From: a virus | DNA: 40,750 nucleotides | IMG/VR virus record: IMGVR_UViG_3300028423_000317 | Location: 1 to 40,750 of that record | Direction: 5' to 3' (one strand) | The notes under the pieces: model-generated | Told to the model about the DNA's origin: nothing | Databases searched by the model: none | Seen by the model: only the letters and a program-made list of their open reading frames with translations | Shown: positions 14,468 through 22,872 of the stretch, piece by piece | Numbering within the stretch: the stretch's first letter is position 1 | Layout of the letters: every line of letters begins with the position of its first letter | Program-made: the position numbers and the translations under genes

Positions 14468-14812
14468 ATGTCATTAGAAAGTCAAATTGCAGAACTTACA
14501 AAGGCTGTAAACACGCTAACAAAAACCATCCTAGAAGCCGACATTGATCGGCTGCAGGCAACGGCAAAGCCGACAGAGCCGGTCGAAGCTGCGCCGACCA
14601 AAACCGCGCCAAACGAACCCGTGTCGACTGAACCTTCACACACAGCCGACGACCTTAAGCGCTTGTGCATGGCTAAGGTTAAAGAAAACCGTAAGTTTAA
14701 AGAAACGCTTAAAGAATTCCTCAAAGAAACTTACGGTGTATCGAAGACGTCGGAAGTGCCTGACGATAAAGTCGACGAAGCCTACACTCGCATTGAGCGG
14801 GGTGAACTATGA
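14468..14812 (+). CDS. Hypothetical protein, first gene of replication operon
   Basis: The 114-residue protein has an N-terminal coiled coil (MSLESQIAELTKAVNTLTKTILEADIDRLQ). A Pro/Thr/Ala-rich linker follows (about residues 34-62), then a helical basic C-terminal part (DDLKRLCMAKVKENRKFKETLKEFLKETYGVSKTSEVPDDKVDEAYTRIERGEL). Proteins of this kind precede the DUF2800 nuclease in related replication modules. The C-terminal part may be a small DNA-binding or partner-binding domain. AAGGA lies upstream of the ATG, and the end overlaps the next gene (ATGAG). Confidence 0.7.
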   Translation: MSLESQIAELTKAVNTLTKTILEADIDRLQATAKPTEPVEAAPTKTAPNEPVSTEPSHTADDLKRLCMAKVKENRKFKETLKEFLKETYGVSKTSEVPDDKVDEAYTRIERGEL

Positions 14813-15936
14813 GCGCTCACGCAAAACTGTCAGCCAGCGGATCACACCGCTGGCTAAATTGCCCGGGTAGCGTAAAGGCGGAAGAAGGCTTTACAGACTC
14901 AGGTGGTATTCATGCACTAGAAGGAACACGGGCGCACGACCTAGCCGAGCTGTGCTTCACCAACGATTGCTTTGCCGATGACTATTTGGGCAAAGAGCTT
15001 GACGGCGGCGTCATAGACGACGAAATGGTACAGCACGTCAATGGTTACATCAGTTATGTTCGCACAATGGTGGCTGGTGCCGACCACTTTGAAGCCGAGC
15101 AACGGCTCGACATGACACGTTGGATACCAGAGGGCTTCGGTACGTCTGACATTGTCGCAATAAAAGGCACTACGCTCTATGTGATAGACCTCAAATACGG
15201 AAAAGGCATAGAGGTGTCAGCCGACAATAACAGCCAGCTAAAGCTTTACGCTTTGGGAGCAATAGCTGAGTTTGACTGGGTGGTCGACATTGAAAATGTT
15301 GTCATGTGCATCTATCAGCCTCGCCGTAACAATGTCAGCGAAGCGGAAGCAACTATTGACGAGTTATTGACTTGGGGAGAGTGGGTTAGCGAACAGGCAA
15401 AACTTGCATTGAGCGCTGATGCTCCGCGTAGTCCCGGCGAAGTGCAGTGCCAATGGTGTAAGGCGAAAGCCACCTGTCCCGCGTTGTTTGAACACACCCA
15501 AAAAGTTATCGGTGCAGAGTTCGACGACTTGGACGCAGCAGAAAACCCGGACGCACTGCCAGTCGATAGGCTCAAGTCTGTACTTGACAACAAAAAGTTA
15601 ATTGAAGGCTATTTGTCAGCCGTCGAAAAACACGCAATGCAGTTGGCAGAGAACGGCAAGCTACCGGGATATAAGCTGGTTGAGGGTCGAAGCATCCGCC
15701 GCTGGCGCGATGAGGCCATTGCCGTCAAGGTGTTGTCCGAGCAGTATGACAACGAATCACTCTTTGAGCGTATGTTCCTGTCCCCGGCAAAAGCCGAAAA
15801 GCTGGTAGGCAAGAAAGGCAAAGAGCAGTTGTCCGAGCTGGTTGAAAAACCAAGAGGCAAGCCGACACTTGCACCTGAGGACGACAAACGACCTGCAATC
15901 GGTGACTTTTCAAAAGATTTTGAGAATATCGCTTGA
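14809..15936 (+). CDS. DUF2800 PD-(D/E)XK (Cas4/RecB-like) nuclease
   Basis: The 375-residue protein begins with the family signature MSAHAKLSASGSHRWLNCPGSV. The nuclease core follows: EGTRAHDLAEL, then the catalytic region GFGTSDIVAIKGTTLYVIDLKYGKGIEVSADNNSQLKLYALGA with the D...D-x-K arrangement near residues 110-128. A later CQWCKAKATCPAL cysteine cluster is consistent with an iron-sulfur or zinc site as in Cas4-like nucleases. DUF2800 proteins accompany DUF2815 SSB in phage replication/recombination modules and probably process DNA ends. It overlaps the preceding gene by 4 nt. Confidence 0.85.
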   Translation: MSAHAKLSASGSHRWLNCPGSVKAEEGFTDSGGIHALEGTRAHDLAELCFTNDCFADDYLGKELDGGVIDDEMVQHVNGYISYVRTMVAGADHFEAEQRLDMTRWIPEGFGTSDIVAIKGTTLYVIDLKYGKGIEVSADNNSQLKLYALGAIAEFDWVVDIENVVMCIYQPRRNNVSEAEATIDELLTWGEWVSEQAKLALSADAPRSPGEVQCQWCKAKATCPALFEHTQKVIGAEFDDLDAAENPDALPVDRLKSVLDNKKLIEGYLSAVEKHAMQLAENGKLPGYKLVEGRSIRRWRDEAIAVKVLSEQYDNESLFERMFLSPAKAEKLVGKKGKEQLSELVEKPRGKPTLAPEDDKRPAIGDFSKDFENIA

Positions 15937-16008
15937 CAGCGTTTTAATGTTGAACTAAGCTAAACATAGCCTAACGGCTGAAACCCAAAACTTTAAAGGA
16001 TACAAACA

Positions 16009-16536
16009 ATGTCTGATACAAAAATGAAGTTCAAAAGTGTTCGTCTTTCTTTCCCTTCTCTGTTCAAAAAAGCAGTCTTTCAGGGCGAAGAAACCAAGTT
16101 TGAAGCCACGTTCCTTATCAACAAAGAAACCCAGTCTGACATCATCGAGCAAGTCGATTCGGTGATTGATGCTTTCTTAGAAGATAAGTTTGGAAAAGGT
16201 AAAGTTCCGAAGTCAATTAAACGCACCTGTTTCATTGACGGTGACGAAAAAGACTATGACGGCTACGCCGGACACATGGCTTTTAAAGCAGGTACTCTAC
16301 GTCGACCAACTGTTATTGACCGCGACAAAACGCCGCTTGTTGAAGAAGACGACAAGCCCTATGCGGGTTGTTACGTCAACGCGGTAGTCGACCTTTGGTA
16401 CAGCGACCATCCGAAAGGCGGTAAGCAGGTTCTAGGCAACTTGCTTGGCGTCCAATTCTATAAAGATGGTGAGTCATTCGGCGCGGGTAACATTGACGTT
16501 GATGACGAATTTGACGACTTGGACGACGACATTTAA
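16009..16536 (+). CDS. Single-stranded DNA-binding protein (DUF2815, Enc34 type)
   Basis: The 175-residue protein matches the family of the phage Enc34 SSB: MKFKSVRLSFPSLFKKAVFQGEETKFEATFLINKET, then DYDGYAGHMAFKAG...RPTVIDRDKTPL, and LLGVQFYKDGESFGAG. The acidic C-terminal tail DVDDEFDDLDDDI is the usual partner-binding tail of SSBs. It protects ssDNA during phage replication. AAAGGA precedes the ATG at 8 nt; a terminator follows directly. Adjacent nuclease and polymerase genes support the assignment. Confidence 0.88.
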   Translation: MSDTKMKFKSVRLSFPSLFKKAVFQGEETKFEATFLINKETQSDIIEQVDSVIDAFLEDKFGKGKVPKSIKRTCFIDGDEKDYDGYAGHMAFKAGTLRRPTVIDRDKTPLVEEDDKPYAGCYVNAVVDLWYSDHPKGGKQVLGNLLGVQFYKDGESFGAGNIDVDDEFDDLDDDI

Positions 16537-16544
16537 ACCTACCT

Positions 16545-16571
16545 GCCGCCTTCGGGCGGCTTTCCTCTTTT
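16545..16571 (+). terminator. Hairpin terminator after SSB gene
   Basis: GCCGCC-TTCG-GGCGGC (16545-16560) is followed by TTTCCTCTTTT. The very stable UUCG tetraloop and T-rich tail suggest partial termination, giving more SSB than polymerase transcript. Confidence 0.75.
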
Positions 16572-16585
16572 AAGGGCTACCCCCT

Positions 16586-18364
16586 ATGCGAATTATCTTA
16601 GATACAGAGTGTTATAAAAACTATTTTCTTTTGACTGTCATGGACGAGGGCGGTCAAAAACTTGTCAATTTCGAGAAGTATAACGACAGCGAATTTCCTT
16701 CTGACCGTGTTCGTGCGGTCATGCAAAAGAGGACAACTGTTGGCTTCAACTCCAACAGCTATGACCTGCCAATGATAACTGCAGCCTGCAACGGTGCGAG
16801 CAACGAAGAGTTAAAGCAACTTTCTGACGATCTGATATTGTCCGGTCAACCGGGCTGGGCTGTTTGCCGCGATTGGGGCATTGAGGTGTCGAAAGTTTGG
16901 GATCACATTGACATCATAGAAGTTGCCCCGGGCAAAGCCAGTCTAAAGATATACGCGGGGCGAGTTCATGCACCAAAGATGCAAGATTTACCGATTGAAC
17001 CAGACGCAACCATTGACGACGAAGCACGCGCAGAACTGCTGCGCTATTGTCGCAACGATGTCGACAACACGCTTTTGCTTATGCAAGCGCTCGAAAAGCA
17101 GATTGCTCTGCGTGAAAAGATGAGCGACAAATATCGTATCGACTTGCGCGCTAAGTCAGACGCTCAAATTGCCGAAGCGGTGATAAAGTTGGAGTTGAGC
17201 AAAAAGACAGGTAAGAAATACAAGCGACCAACCATTCCGCCGGGTACAAAGTTCAAGTACAAGCGTCCGGATTTCATCGAATACGAAACCAAGCAACTAC
17301 GGTCGGTGCTCGATGACGTTCTAAATGCGGACTTTGTTGTTGGTGACAACGGTCAGGTTAAAATGCCGAAAGAGTTAGCCAGTCGTGTCATCGAGATTGG
17401 CTCTGGAAAGTACCGCATGGGAATCGGCGGACTTCACAGCTCAGAAAAACAAACAGCGCACGTCGCCCGGGAAGGAGAGATAATTGAGGACGCAGACGTT
17501 GCCAGCTATTACCCGAACATCATACTCGGGCAGTCACTATACCCGAAACATCTCGGTCGGCCGTTCTTGGATATATACGATGACATTGTACAGACGCGCC
17601 TTGCCGCAAAAAAGTCAGGGGATAAGGTGACTTCTGACAGCCTTAAAATCACAATCAACGGCTCATTCGGAAAGCTGGGGTCGAAGTGGTCGCTGCTCTA
17701 TGCGCCTGACCTAATGATACAAACGACCTTGTCAGGTCAACTGGCGCTTTTGATGTTGATCGAAAGAATGGAGCAAAACGGCGTTTCTGTTGTCAGTGCC
17801 AACACAGACGGTATCGTTCTTAAATACCAGCGAGAACGCATGAACGAAGTCCGAGCAATCGAAATGGGGTGGGAGCTTGACACAGGTTACACGCTGGAAG
17901 AAAACGAGTATTCGGCGCTGTATTCCCGGGATGTAAACAACTACATAGCAATAAAGCCTGATGGCTCATATAAAGGGAAAGGGGCATACGCCAACCCGGG
18001 GCTTATGAAAAACCCAGCCAACGGCATTTGCGTTAAGGCGGTGGTCGACTTTCTCAGTAACGGCGCAGATATTGAGCGAACAATAAAGGGGTGCGGTGAT
18101 ATAACTCAGTTTTGCACCATACGACAGGTCAACGGTGGGGCAACTAAAGAAGGTCGGCTTTTAGGGAAGGCCGTTCGTTGGTACTACTCAAGGGAAAACG
18201 AAACACCGATTGTTTATGCCAAAAACGGAAATAAGGTTCCCCGGTCAGACGGCGCTATGCCGCTGATGGATTTGCCCGAGAGGTTCCCGGGTGACGTTGA
18301 CTATGACTGGTACATCGGAGAAACGAAAAGCATATTGGAGGGCGTTGGCTATGAGGGAGCGTGA
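16586..18364 (+). CDS. Family B DNA polymerase with 3'-5' exonuclease
   Basis: This is the replicative polymerase (592 residues). The exonuclease domain shows LDTECY (Asp6, Glu8), GFNSNSYD (53-60) and YCRND (154-158), the three Exo motifs. The polymerase domain shows motif A DVASYYPNII (304-313), motif B KITINGSFGKLGS (354-366) and motif C NTDGI (406-410, the DTD-type motif). The linear order identifies family B rather than family A. The protein is compact and has no visible terminal-protein region motif such as TPR2 that I can name. The ATG at 16586 follows AGGGCTACCCCCT, a weak ribosome binding site. It overlaps the VRR-NUC gene by 14 nt. Confidence 0.88.
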   Translation: MRIILDTECYKNYFLLTVMDEGGQKLVNFEKYNDSEFPSDRVRAVMQKRTTVGFNSNSYDLPMITAACNGASNEELKQLSDDLILSGQPGWAVCRDWGIEVSKVWDHIDIIEVAPGKASLKIYAGRVHAPKMQDLPIEPDATIDDEARAELLRYCRNDVDNTLLLMQALEKQIALREKMSDKYRIDLRAKSDAQIAEAVIKLELSKKTGKKYKRPTIPPGTKFKYKRPDFIEYETKQLRSVLDDVLNADFVVGDNGQVKMPKELASRVIEIGSGKYRMGIGGLHSSEKQTAHVAREGEIIEDADVASYYPNIILGQSLYPKHLGRPFLDIYDDIVQTRLAAKKSGDKVTSDSLKITINGSFGKLGSKWSLLYAPDLMIQTTLSGQLALLMLIERMEQNGVSVVSANTDGIVLKYQRERMNEVRAIEMGWELDTGYTLEENEYSALYSRDVNNYIAIKPDGSYKGKGAYANPGLMKNPANGICVKAVVDFLSNGADIERTIKGCGDITQFCTIRQVNGGATKEGRLLGKAVRWYYSRENETPIVYAKNGNKVPRSDGAMPLMDLPERFPGDVDYDWYIGETKSILEGVGYEGA

Positions 18365-18617
18365 TATTGAAAAAGCGCTGGTTGCCCGGGTAAAGCAGAT
18401 AGGTGGAAAATGCGAGAAGTTTACAAGCCCTGCACGTCGAGCAGTGCCCGACCGGATTGTAAGCCTCCCCGGTGGCGTCGTGATTTTCGTTGAGCTAAAA
18501 GCGCCCGGAGAAAAGCCAACCAAACTGCAGGCTAAAGACCACAGGGAGCGCCGCCAACTTGGTTGCGATGTTCGAGTGATCGACACAATGGAGGCCGTTG
18601 ATGCTTTCCCGGGATAA
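18351..18617 (+). CDS. VRR-NUC domain nuclease
   Basis: The 88-residue protein MRERDIEKALVARVKQIGGKCEKFTSPARRAVPDRIVSLPGGVVIFVELKAPGEKPTKLQAKDHRERRQLGCDVRVIDTMEAVDAF is a minimal VRR-NUC domain. The catalytic PD...E-x-K pattern is in VPDRIV and FVELKAPG. The family contains Holliday-junction or flap nucleases in phages. GGAGG lies 9 nt before the ATG at 18351. It is nested between polymerase and helicase genes with overlaps at both ends. Confidence 0.88.
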   Translation: MRERDIEKALVARVKQIGGKCEKFTSPARRAVPDRIVSLPGGVVIFVELKAPGEKPTKLQAKDHRERRQLGCDVRVIDTMEAVDAFPG

Positions 18618-19932
18618 CCTACACGAATACCAAGAGCGCGGCGTCCAGTTTATCCATGATGTACCCCGCTGCGCACTATGGCTTGACATGGGGCTTGGTA
18701 AAACCACCACAACGCTGACCGCAATATCAGATCTATTGGACGGGTTGGTTGTCGAAAAAGCGCTAATAGTCGCGCCGCTTCGTGTTGCAAAAAGCGTATG
18801 GAAGCAAGAAGCACAGAAATGGGGACACCTCCAGCATTTACGCGTTTCCGTTGTGGTTGGATCGGAGCGCCAGCGTATAGCGGCATTGCACGAAACTGCA
18901 GACGTGTACGTCATAAACCGCGAGAACGTCAAATGGCTAGTTGAATTTTACAAACGCAAATGGCCATTCGATATGGTTGCTATCGACGAAGCCAGTAGCT
19001 TTAAGTCGAGTAAATCGCAACGCTTCAAAGCATTGCGAAAAGTGCGCGACAAAATTGACCGCCTTGTCGAGCTGACAGCCACACCATCAAGCAACGGACT
19101 ACTTGACCTATGGGCGCAAATTGCATTGATGGACGGCGGCGAAAGGCTCGGGCGCACCATGACAGCCTATAAAAACCGATTCTTTGAATCTGACTACATG
19201 GGCTATAAGTGGGAGCCGCGCAAAGGCTCTGAGGACATAATTCACGGGCTGATTGGTGACATTGTGATGACAATGCGCGCCGAAGACTATTTGCAACTCC
19301 CTGACCGTGTGGACACATCGGTCGAAGTCGAGCTAAAACCAAAACTTAAAAAGACTTATGATGAGCTTGAACGCGAGTTCCTGATCGAGATTGAAGACGA
19401 GGAAGTCACTGCGCTCAATGCGGCGACACTTGCGGGCAAACTACTGCAGTTTTGCAATGGTGCAATATACACCAATGAGCACGGAAACTTTACAGCACTT
19501 CACGACGAGAAGCTGGATGCTCTGGAAGAATTGGTCGAAGCGAACAACGAACCCATGTTGGTTGCTTATAACTTTAAGTCAGACCTTGCCCGACTGCGCG
19601 ACCGATTCCAAAACGCAGTTGTATTGGATAAAAGCGAAGAAACCATCGAGCGTTGGAATCGAGGGGAAATAGACTTGCTTTTGGCTCACCCGGCAAGTGC
19701 CGGCCACGGCATTAACCTGCAGCACGGGGGTAGTCTGATTGTTTGGTTCGGGCTTAATTGGTCGCTGGAGCTTTACCAGCAGTTTAACGGAAGGCTTCAT
19801 CGACAAGGTCAAACAAAGCCTGTGCGGGTTATCCACATAGTTACTTCTGGCTGTATCGACGATAAGGTCTTGGCGGCGATACACAATAAGGCTAAAACAC
19901 AAGACGACTTGTTAAATGCACTAAGGACTTAA
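18601..19932 (+). CDS. SNF2/DEAD-type DNA helicase
   Basis: The 443-residue protein is a superfamily 2 ATPase. Motifs seen are the Q-like LHEYQERGVQFI, motif I LDMGLGKTTT (28-37), motif Ia LIVAPLRVAKSVW, motif II VAIDEAS, motif III LTATPSSN, motif V AHPASAGHGINLQHG, and motif VI QQFNGRLHRQGQ. Members occur in phage replication modules with VRR-NUC nucleases and likely remodel forks or recombination intermediates. The ATG at 18601 has GGAGG 6 nt upstream and overlaps the VRR-NUC stop. Confidence 0.9.
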   Translation: MLSRDNLHEYQERGVQFIHDVPRCALWLDMGLGKTTTTLTAISDLLDGLVVEKALIVAPLRVAKSVWKQEAQKWGHLQHLRVSVVVGSERQRIAALHETADVYVINRENVKWLVEFYKRKWPFDMVAIDEASSFKSSKSQRFKALRKVRDKIDRLVELTATPSSNGLLDLWAQIALMDGGERLGRTMTAYKNRFFESDYMGYKWEPRKGSEDIIHGLIGDIVMTMRAEDYLQLPDRVDTSVEVELKPKLKKTYDELEREFLIEIEDEEVTALNAATLAGKLLQFCNGAIYTNEHGNFTALHDEKLDALEELVEANNEPMLVAYNFKSDLARLRDRFQNAVVLDKSEETIERWNRGEIDLLLAHPASAGHGINLQHGGSLIVWFGLNWSLELYQQFNGRLHRQGQTKPVRVIHIVTSGCIDDKVLAAIHNKAKTQDDLLNALRT

Positions 19933-19933
19933 T

Positions 19934-20557
19934 ATGAAAGCGATTGAAACTCAATATGCAGGACACCGATTTCGCAGCCGCTTGGAGGCGCGTTGGGCGG
20001 TGTTTTTCGACAGACTAAATCTCGATTGGCAATATGAGCCTGAAGGGTTTGAGCTTGGCGAAGCTGGGCGCTATTTGCCTGATTTCTATTTGCCGAGCCT
20101 AAACCTTTGGATCGAGGTTAAAGCGCAAAAACTGAGCGAAAAAGAGCGTAATAAGGCATTTGCGCTGTCCTCTTATACGGACTTTCCAGTTGTGGAGCTA
20201 TGTCAGATACCAAATCCAGACGACATACTGCAGTGCAAAGGGATGCCCGGCATACGTGTTTACCGGGGCATTGGTATGAGGGATATTGAGCGTCATTGGA
20301 AGATGCAAAGTCTGGTCGAGTTCTTTATTGAAAAGACAGGGCACGAAAGCGCATTGGCGGAACACGAAATGGTCGCTTGGGCACTGGAATGGGACACTGA
20401 GTATTATCAGCAGAAATACGGAAAGCTGCACCCCTCCAATTTTAAAAATGGGTTTATTGACGAGGGTGAACCATTTGGAATGTTTGGCTGTTCGCAAATT
20501 TACAATGCCGCCGTTTCTGCCCGCTCTGCTCGATTTGAGTTTGGAGAGTCGGGCTAA
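19934..20557 (+). CDS. PD-(D/E)XK-type endonuclease
   Basis: The 207-residue protein begins YAGHRFRSRLEARWAVFFDRLNLDWQYEPEGFELGEAGRYLPDFYLPSLNLWIEVKAQK. This is a clear nuclease core: Glu in RSRLEARW, Asp in YLPDF and E-x-K in IEVKAQ. The C-terminal 110 residues, rich in aromatic residues, have no domain I can name. It begins two bases after the helicase stop, so the genes are co-transcribed. It may resolve replication or recombination junctions, or degrade host DNA. Confidence 0.85.
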   Translation: MKAIETQYAGHRFRSRLEARWAVFFDRLNLDWQYEPEGFELGEAGRYLPDFYLPSLNLWIEVKAQKLSEKERNKAFALSSYTDFPVVELCQIPNPDDILQCKGMPGIRVYRGIGMRDIERHWKMQSLVEFFIEKTGHESALAEHEMVAWALEWDTEYYQQKYGKLHPSNFKNGFIDEGEPFGMFGCSQIYNAAVSARSARFEFGESG

Positions 20558-20571
20558 CTGGTCAGACCACC
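20556..20571. promoter_or_regulatory. Degenerate copy of the late operator
   Basis: ACTGGTCAGACCA (20557-20569) matches 13 of 15 bases of the palindrome found in the leftward promoters. No promoter is recognisable around it, and it abuts a terminator hairpin. Confidence 0.5.
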
Positions 20572-20603
20572 TAAGCCTGGCCTTTGTGTTAGGCTTAGAT
20601 TTT
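20571..20603 (+). terminator. Hairpin with short T tail after nuclease gene
   Basis: CTAAGCCT/AGGCTTAG (20571-20578, 20591-20598) is an 8-bp perfect stem followed by ATTTTG. It would partly end the replication transcript before the MazG-like gene. Confidence 0.6.
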
Positions 20604-20625
20604 GAACAACATGAGGACTGACAGC

Positions 20626-20922
20626 ATGAACACACTCGAAAAAATCCGCCAATGGCATCATGACCGCAACTTGATTGACGGAAGCGATGATAAGTCACAG
20701 TTTTGCAAGCTGGTTAGCGAGGTCGGTGAGCTTGGCGACAATATTGGGAAACAGCGCGACGTATCGGACGACATCGGCGATATTTACGTTGTGCTTATCA
20801 ACATAGCAGAGCGCAACGGTTTAACACTTGAGCAGTGCTTACAGACCGCATACGACGACATTAAAGACCGTCGCGGGCGTATGGTTGACGGGGTTTTTGT
20901 TAAGGAGGGCGACATTGAATAA
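20626..20922 (+). CDS. MazG-like nucleotide pyrophosphohydrolase-type protein
   Basis: The 98-residue protein (MNTLEKIRQWHHDRNLIDGSDDKSQFCKLVSEVGELGDNIGKQRDVSDDIGDIYVVLINIAERNGLTLEQCLQTAYDDIKDRRGRMVDG) has the MazG-like fold signature. The metal-binding E-x-x-E-L (SEVGELGD) and D-D-I-G-D acidic residues are present. Such enzymes hydrolyse non-canonical or regulatory nucleotides. In phages they are proposed to adjust (p)ppGpp or dNTP pools. The ATG at 20626 follows AGGA at 8 nt and is preferred over upstream in-frame starts. It overlaps the methyltransferase start. Confidence 0.85.
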   Translation: MNTLEKIRQWHHDRNLIDGSDDKSQFCKLVSEVGELGDNIGKQRDVSDDIGDIYVVLINIAERNGLTLEQCLQTAYDDIKDRRGRMVDGVFVKEGDIE

Positions 20923-22195
20923 TCAACTATCATGCCCGACTAGTATTAAAGAGGTCATCGAGGAATACCGCCACAAGTCGGAGCATCTAGCCGATGCCAT
21001 GAAGTCATTTGAACAAGCGGAGCGAGACATTGACTCTGCCGTTCAAGTGATTGGTGGTTTTACTGGTGACTCATTCATAAAAAAGAACTACTTATCAGAA
21101 GCTAACGGACAGCGCATATTGCTAGCAAGTGCATGGAAGTCGATATATCACCGTCTTGGGCTTGATAATGTATTTAGCGCAGACGATAAGCGCAAGTTTG
21201 AGCAATCGCTTACGCATCCAGCGCCGCTGACACTTGAGAATTTACAGGCTAGCTTTGGCAAGTATTGGGAGAGCCCACGTTACTACATACTGAAAGGTTT
21301 GGCGGAGGCGTTTTGTAAGCTTGATAAATTCTACAAGTCACACTCAAACTTTGGTTTCGGGGTCAAGGGGCTGCCCAAGCGAGCAATCATTAGAAGCTTC
21401 GCCGGATATGGCTCTTGGGGTAGCGACCACCTAAAAGATATGTGCGAAGCTATTTTACAAGTGACAGGCTCACCGATGCTAACACAGGATGAGAAAGGCC
21501 TGATATATCAAAGCAAGTTACGCTCTGAGGACTTTGATTTGCCGCGCTTAGGTCTATCAATCCGAACATTCCAAAACGGTAACGCGCATGTTTACTTTGA
21601 CAAAAACTCACTTCGGATTGTTAGCGAGGCGTTGCATGAGTTTTACGGCAATGTGCTACCTGACGCATACGAACAAGGAGAGCGTCCACAAAGTACAGAA
21701 GTGGCGAAGGACTTGCAATTTTACCGCACGCCAAAAGCGGTTGTAGAGCATGTTTTATCATCAGTGCATATTCCTAATGGCGCAACTGTATTAGAGCCTA
21801 GCTGTGGCGATGGCGCAATTATGGACGAGCTAAACCGCATGGGCGCTAAATGTGTTGGTGTTGAGTTTGATAAATCAAGAGCTTCACAAGCAAAAGCGAA
21901 AGGTCACGCTGTTCATGTGTCTAACTTTTTAGAAATGTCGCCAACGCCAGAATTTGATTTTGTAATAATGAACCCTCCGTTTTACGGTAAGCATTATGTC
22001 AAGCACATTAATCACGCCAAGAAGTTTCTGAAAGAAAGCGGAGCGCTTGTTTCAATACTGCCAGCCAACGCTTGGTATGAGCACAAGCTGTTAAAAGGTG
22101 AGTGGCATGATTTGCCGATTGGTAGTTTTAGAGAGTCAGGCACTAACGTCAATACGGGATTTTTGATAATGCGGAGGGTCGGAGGTGCTAAATAA
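20915..22195 (+). CDS. DUF4942-containing N6-adenine-type methyltransferase
   Basis: The 426-residue protein starts at TTG 20915, set by AAGGAGG six bases upstream, and overlaps the MazG-like gene. The N-terminal 260 residues match the DUF4942 type (LPKRAIIRSFAGYGSW...LGLSIRTFQNGNAHVYFDKNSLRIVSEAL). The C-terminal part is a Rossmann methyltransferase: FYRTPKAVVEHVL, motif I ATVLEPSCGDGAI, and catalytic motif IV NPPF. The NPPF motif points to adenine N6 (or cytosine N4) methylation of DNA. It probably modifies phage DNA against host restriction. No cognate restriction enzyme is present. Confidence 0.87.
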   Translation: MNNQLSCPTSIKEVIEEYRHKSEHLADAMKSFEQAERDIDSAVQVIGGFTGDSFIKKNYLSEANGQRILLASAWKSIYHRLGLDNVFSADDKRKFEQSLTHPAPLTLENLQASFGKYWESPRYYILKGLAEAFCKLDKFYKSHSNFGFGVKGLPKRAIIRSFAGYGSWGSDHLKDMCEAILQVTGSPMLTQDEKGLIYQSKLRSEDFDLPRLGLSIRTFQNGNAHVYFDKNSLRIVSEALHEFYGNVLPDAYEQGERPQSTEVAKDLQFYRTPKAVVEHVLSSVHIPNGATVLEPSCGDGAIMDELNRMGAKCVGVEFDKSRASQAKAKGHAVHVSNFLEMSPTPEFDFVIMNPPFYGKHYVKHINHAKKFLKESGALVSILPANAWYEHKLLKGEWHDLPIGSFRESGTNVNTGFLIMRRVGGAK

Positions 22196-22301
22196 GCGAG
22201 TGAGAAAATCAAAGGCTTACAGCTCTGCGCCAGCATGGGTTGATGCCAGCTGGCGCACCCACTGGCGGCGTTATCTCAACCATAGCGAGGTGATAAAATG
22301 A
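22185..22301 (+). CDS. Small basic hypothetical protein
   Basis: The 38-residue frame starts at GTG 22185 with GGAGGG six bases upstream (MLNKRVRKSKAYSSAPAWVDASWRTHWRRYLNHSEVIK). It overlaps the methyltransferase stop and ends in ATGA with the next gene. It is rich in Arg, Lys and Trp. An alternative GTG start lies at 22200. The coupling makes it likely to be real; the function is unknown. Confidence 0.5.
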   Translation: MLNKRVRKSKAYSSAPAWVDASWRTHWRRYLNHSEVIK

Positions 22302-22657
22302 AAGATATTCCAGCGGGAAAGGCTCTGGTAGATGTAAAATCTGTATCATGGCAGGATATGGATTTATTGCGCCCGATGCAGACGATACGTTTCGATGACT
22401 TCAACTCATGGGAATTGATAGCCGAATGGTGTATTGAAAACCGCGATTTTGTTAAGCAGGCTTTTATGTCATGGCAATGGGGTAGCAATCTGTTCTTCTA
22501 TGTTGACCATAGGGGCAAAAAGGAATGGCACGAGCCGATGCCGTATCGAGGCGATTACGCACCAACAAACAGAGTTAGTTTAACCATTGAGGATGTTATC
22601 GCAATGGGTAAAGAAGAAATGGACGATGCGCGAAATATGCTACATCGAACTAGGTAG
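22298..22657 (+). CDS. Hypothetical protein
   Basis: The 119-residue protein begins MKDIPAGKALVDVKSVSWQDMDLLRPMQTIRFDDFNSWELIAEWCIENRDF. It is acidic and rich in Trp, with a helical C-terminus (IEDVIAMGKEEMDDARNMLHRTR). GAGGTGATAAA precedes the ATG, which overlaps the previous stop. I recognise no family. A GCCACTT/AAGTGGC hairpin (22657-22663, 22671-22677) begins at its stop codon. Confidence 0.65.
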   Translation: MKDIPAGKALVDVKSVSWQDMDLLRPMQTIRFDDFNSWELIAEWCIENRDFVKQAFMSWQWGSNLFFYVDHRGKKEWHEPMPYRGDYAPTNRVSLTIEDVIAMGKEEMDDARNMLHRTR

Positions 22658-22707
22658 CCACTTGGATATTAAGTGGCAATCGGATTCACGGAAAAGAGGG
22701 GATTATG

Positions 22708-22872
22708 ATGAGTAATGTCCACTACCAGCCCAAAGGCGGCATGTGCCGCGTATGCAGACACAGACACGGCGACTGCTCAATGTTGCCTTTTCACACAATG
22801 AAACCAATCGAGCGCAAACGCGATACTGTTATTGTGCGGTGTGGTTGGTTTGAGAGGGAGGAAAGACGATGA
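22708..22872 (+). CDS. Small Cys/His-rich protein
   Basis: The 54-residue protein MSNVHYQPKGGMCRVCRHRHGDCSMLPFHTMKPIERKRDTVIVRCGWFEREERR has C-x2-C, a further Cys seven residues on, and a last Cys near residue 45. This is a probable zinc-binding knuckle. GAGGGG lies 6 nt before the second of two adjacent ATGs. It ends in ATGA with the next gene. Similar short CxxC proteins are common in phage accessory operons, with unknown function. Confidence 0.6.
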   Translation: MSNVHYQPKGGMCRVCRHRHGDCSMLPFHTMKPIERKRDTVIVRCGWFEREERR

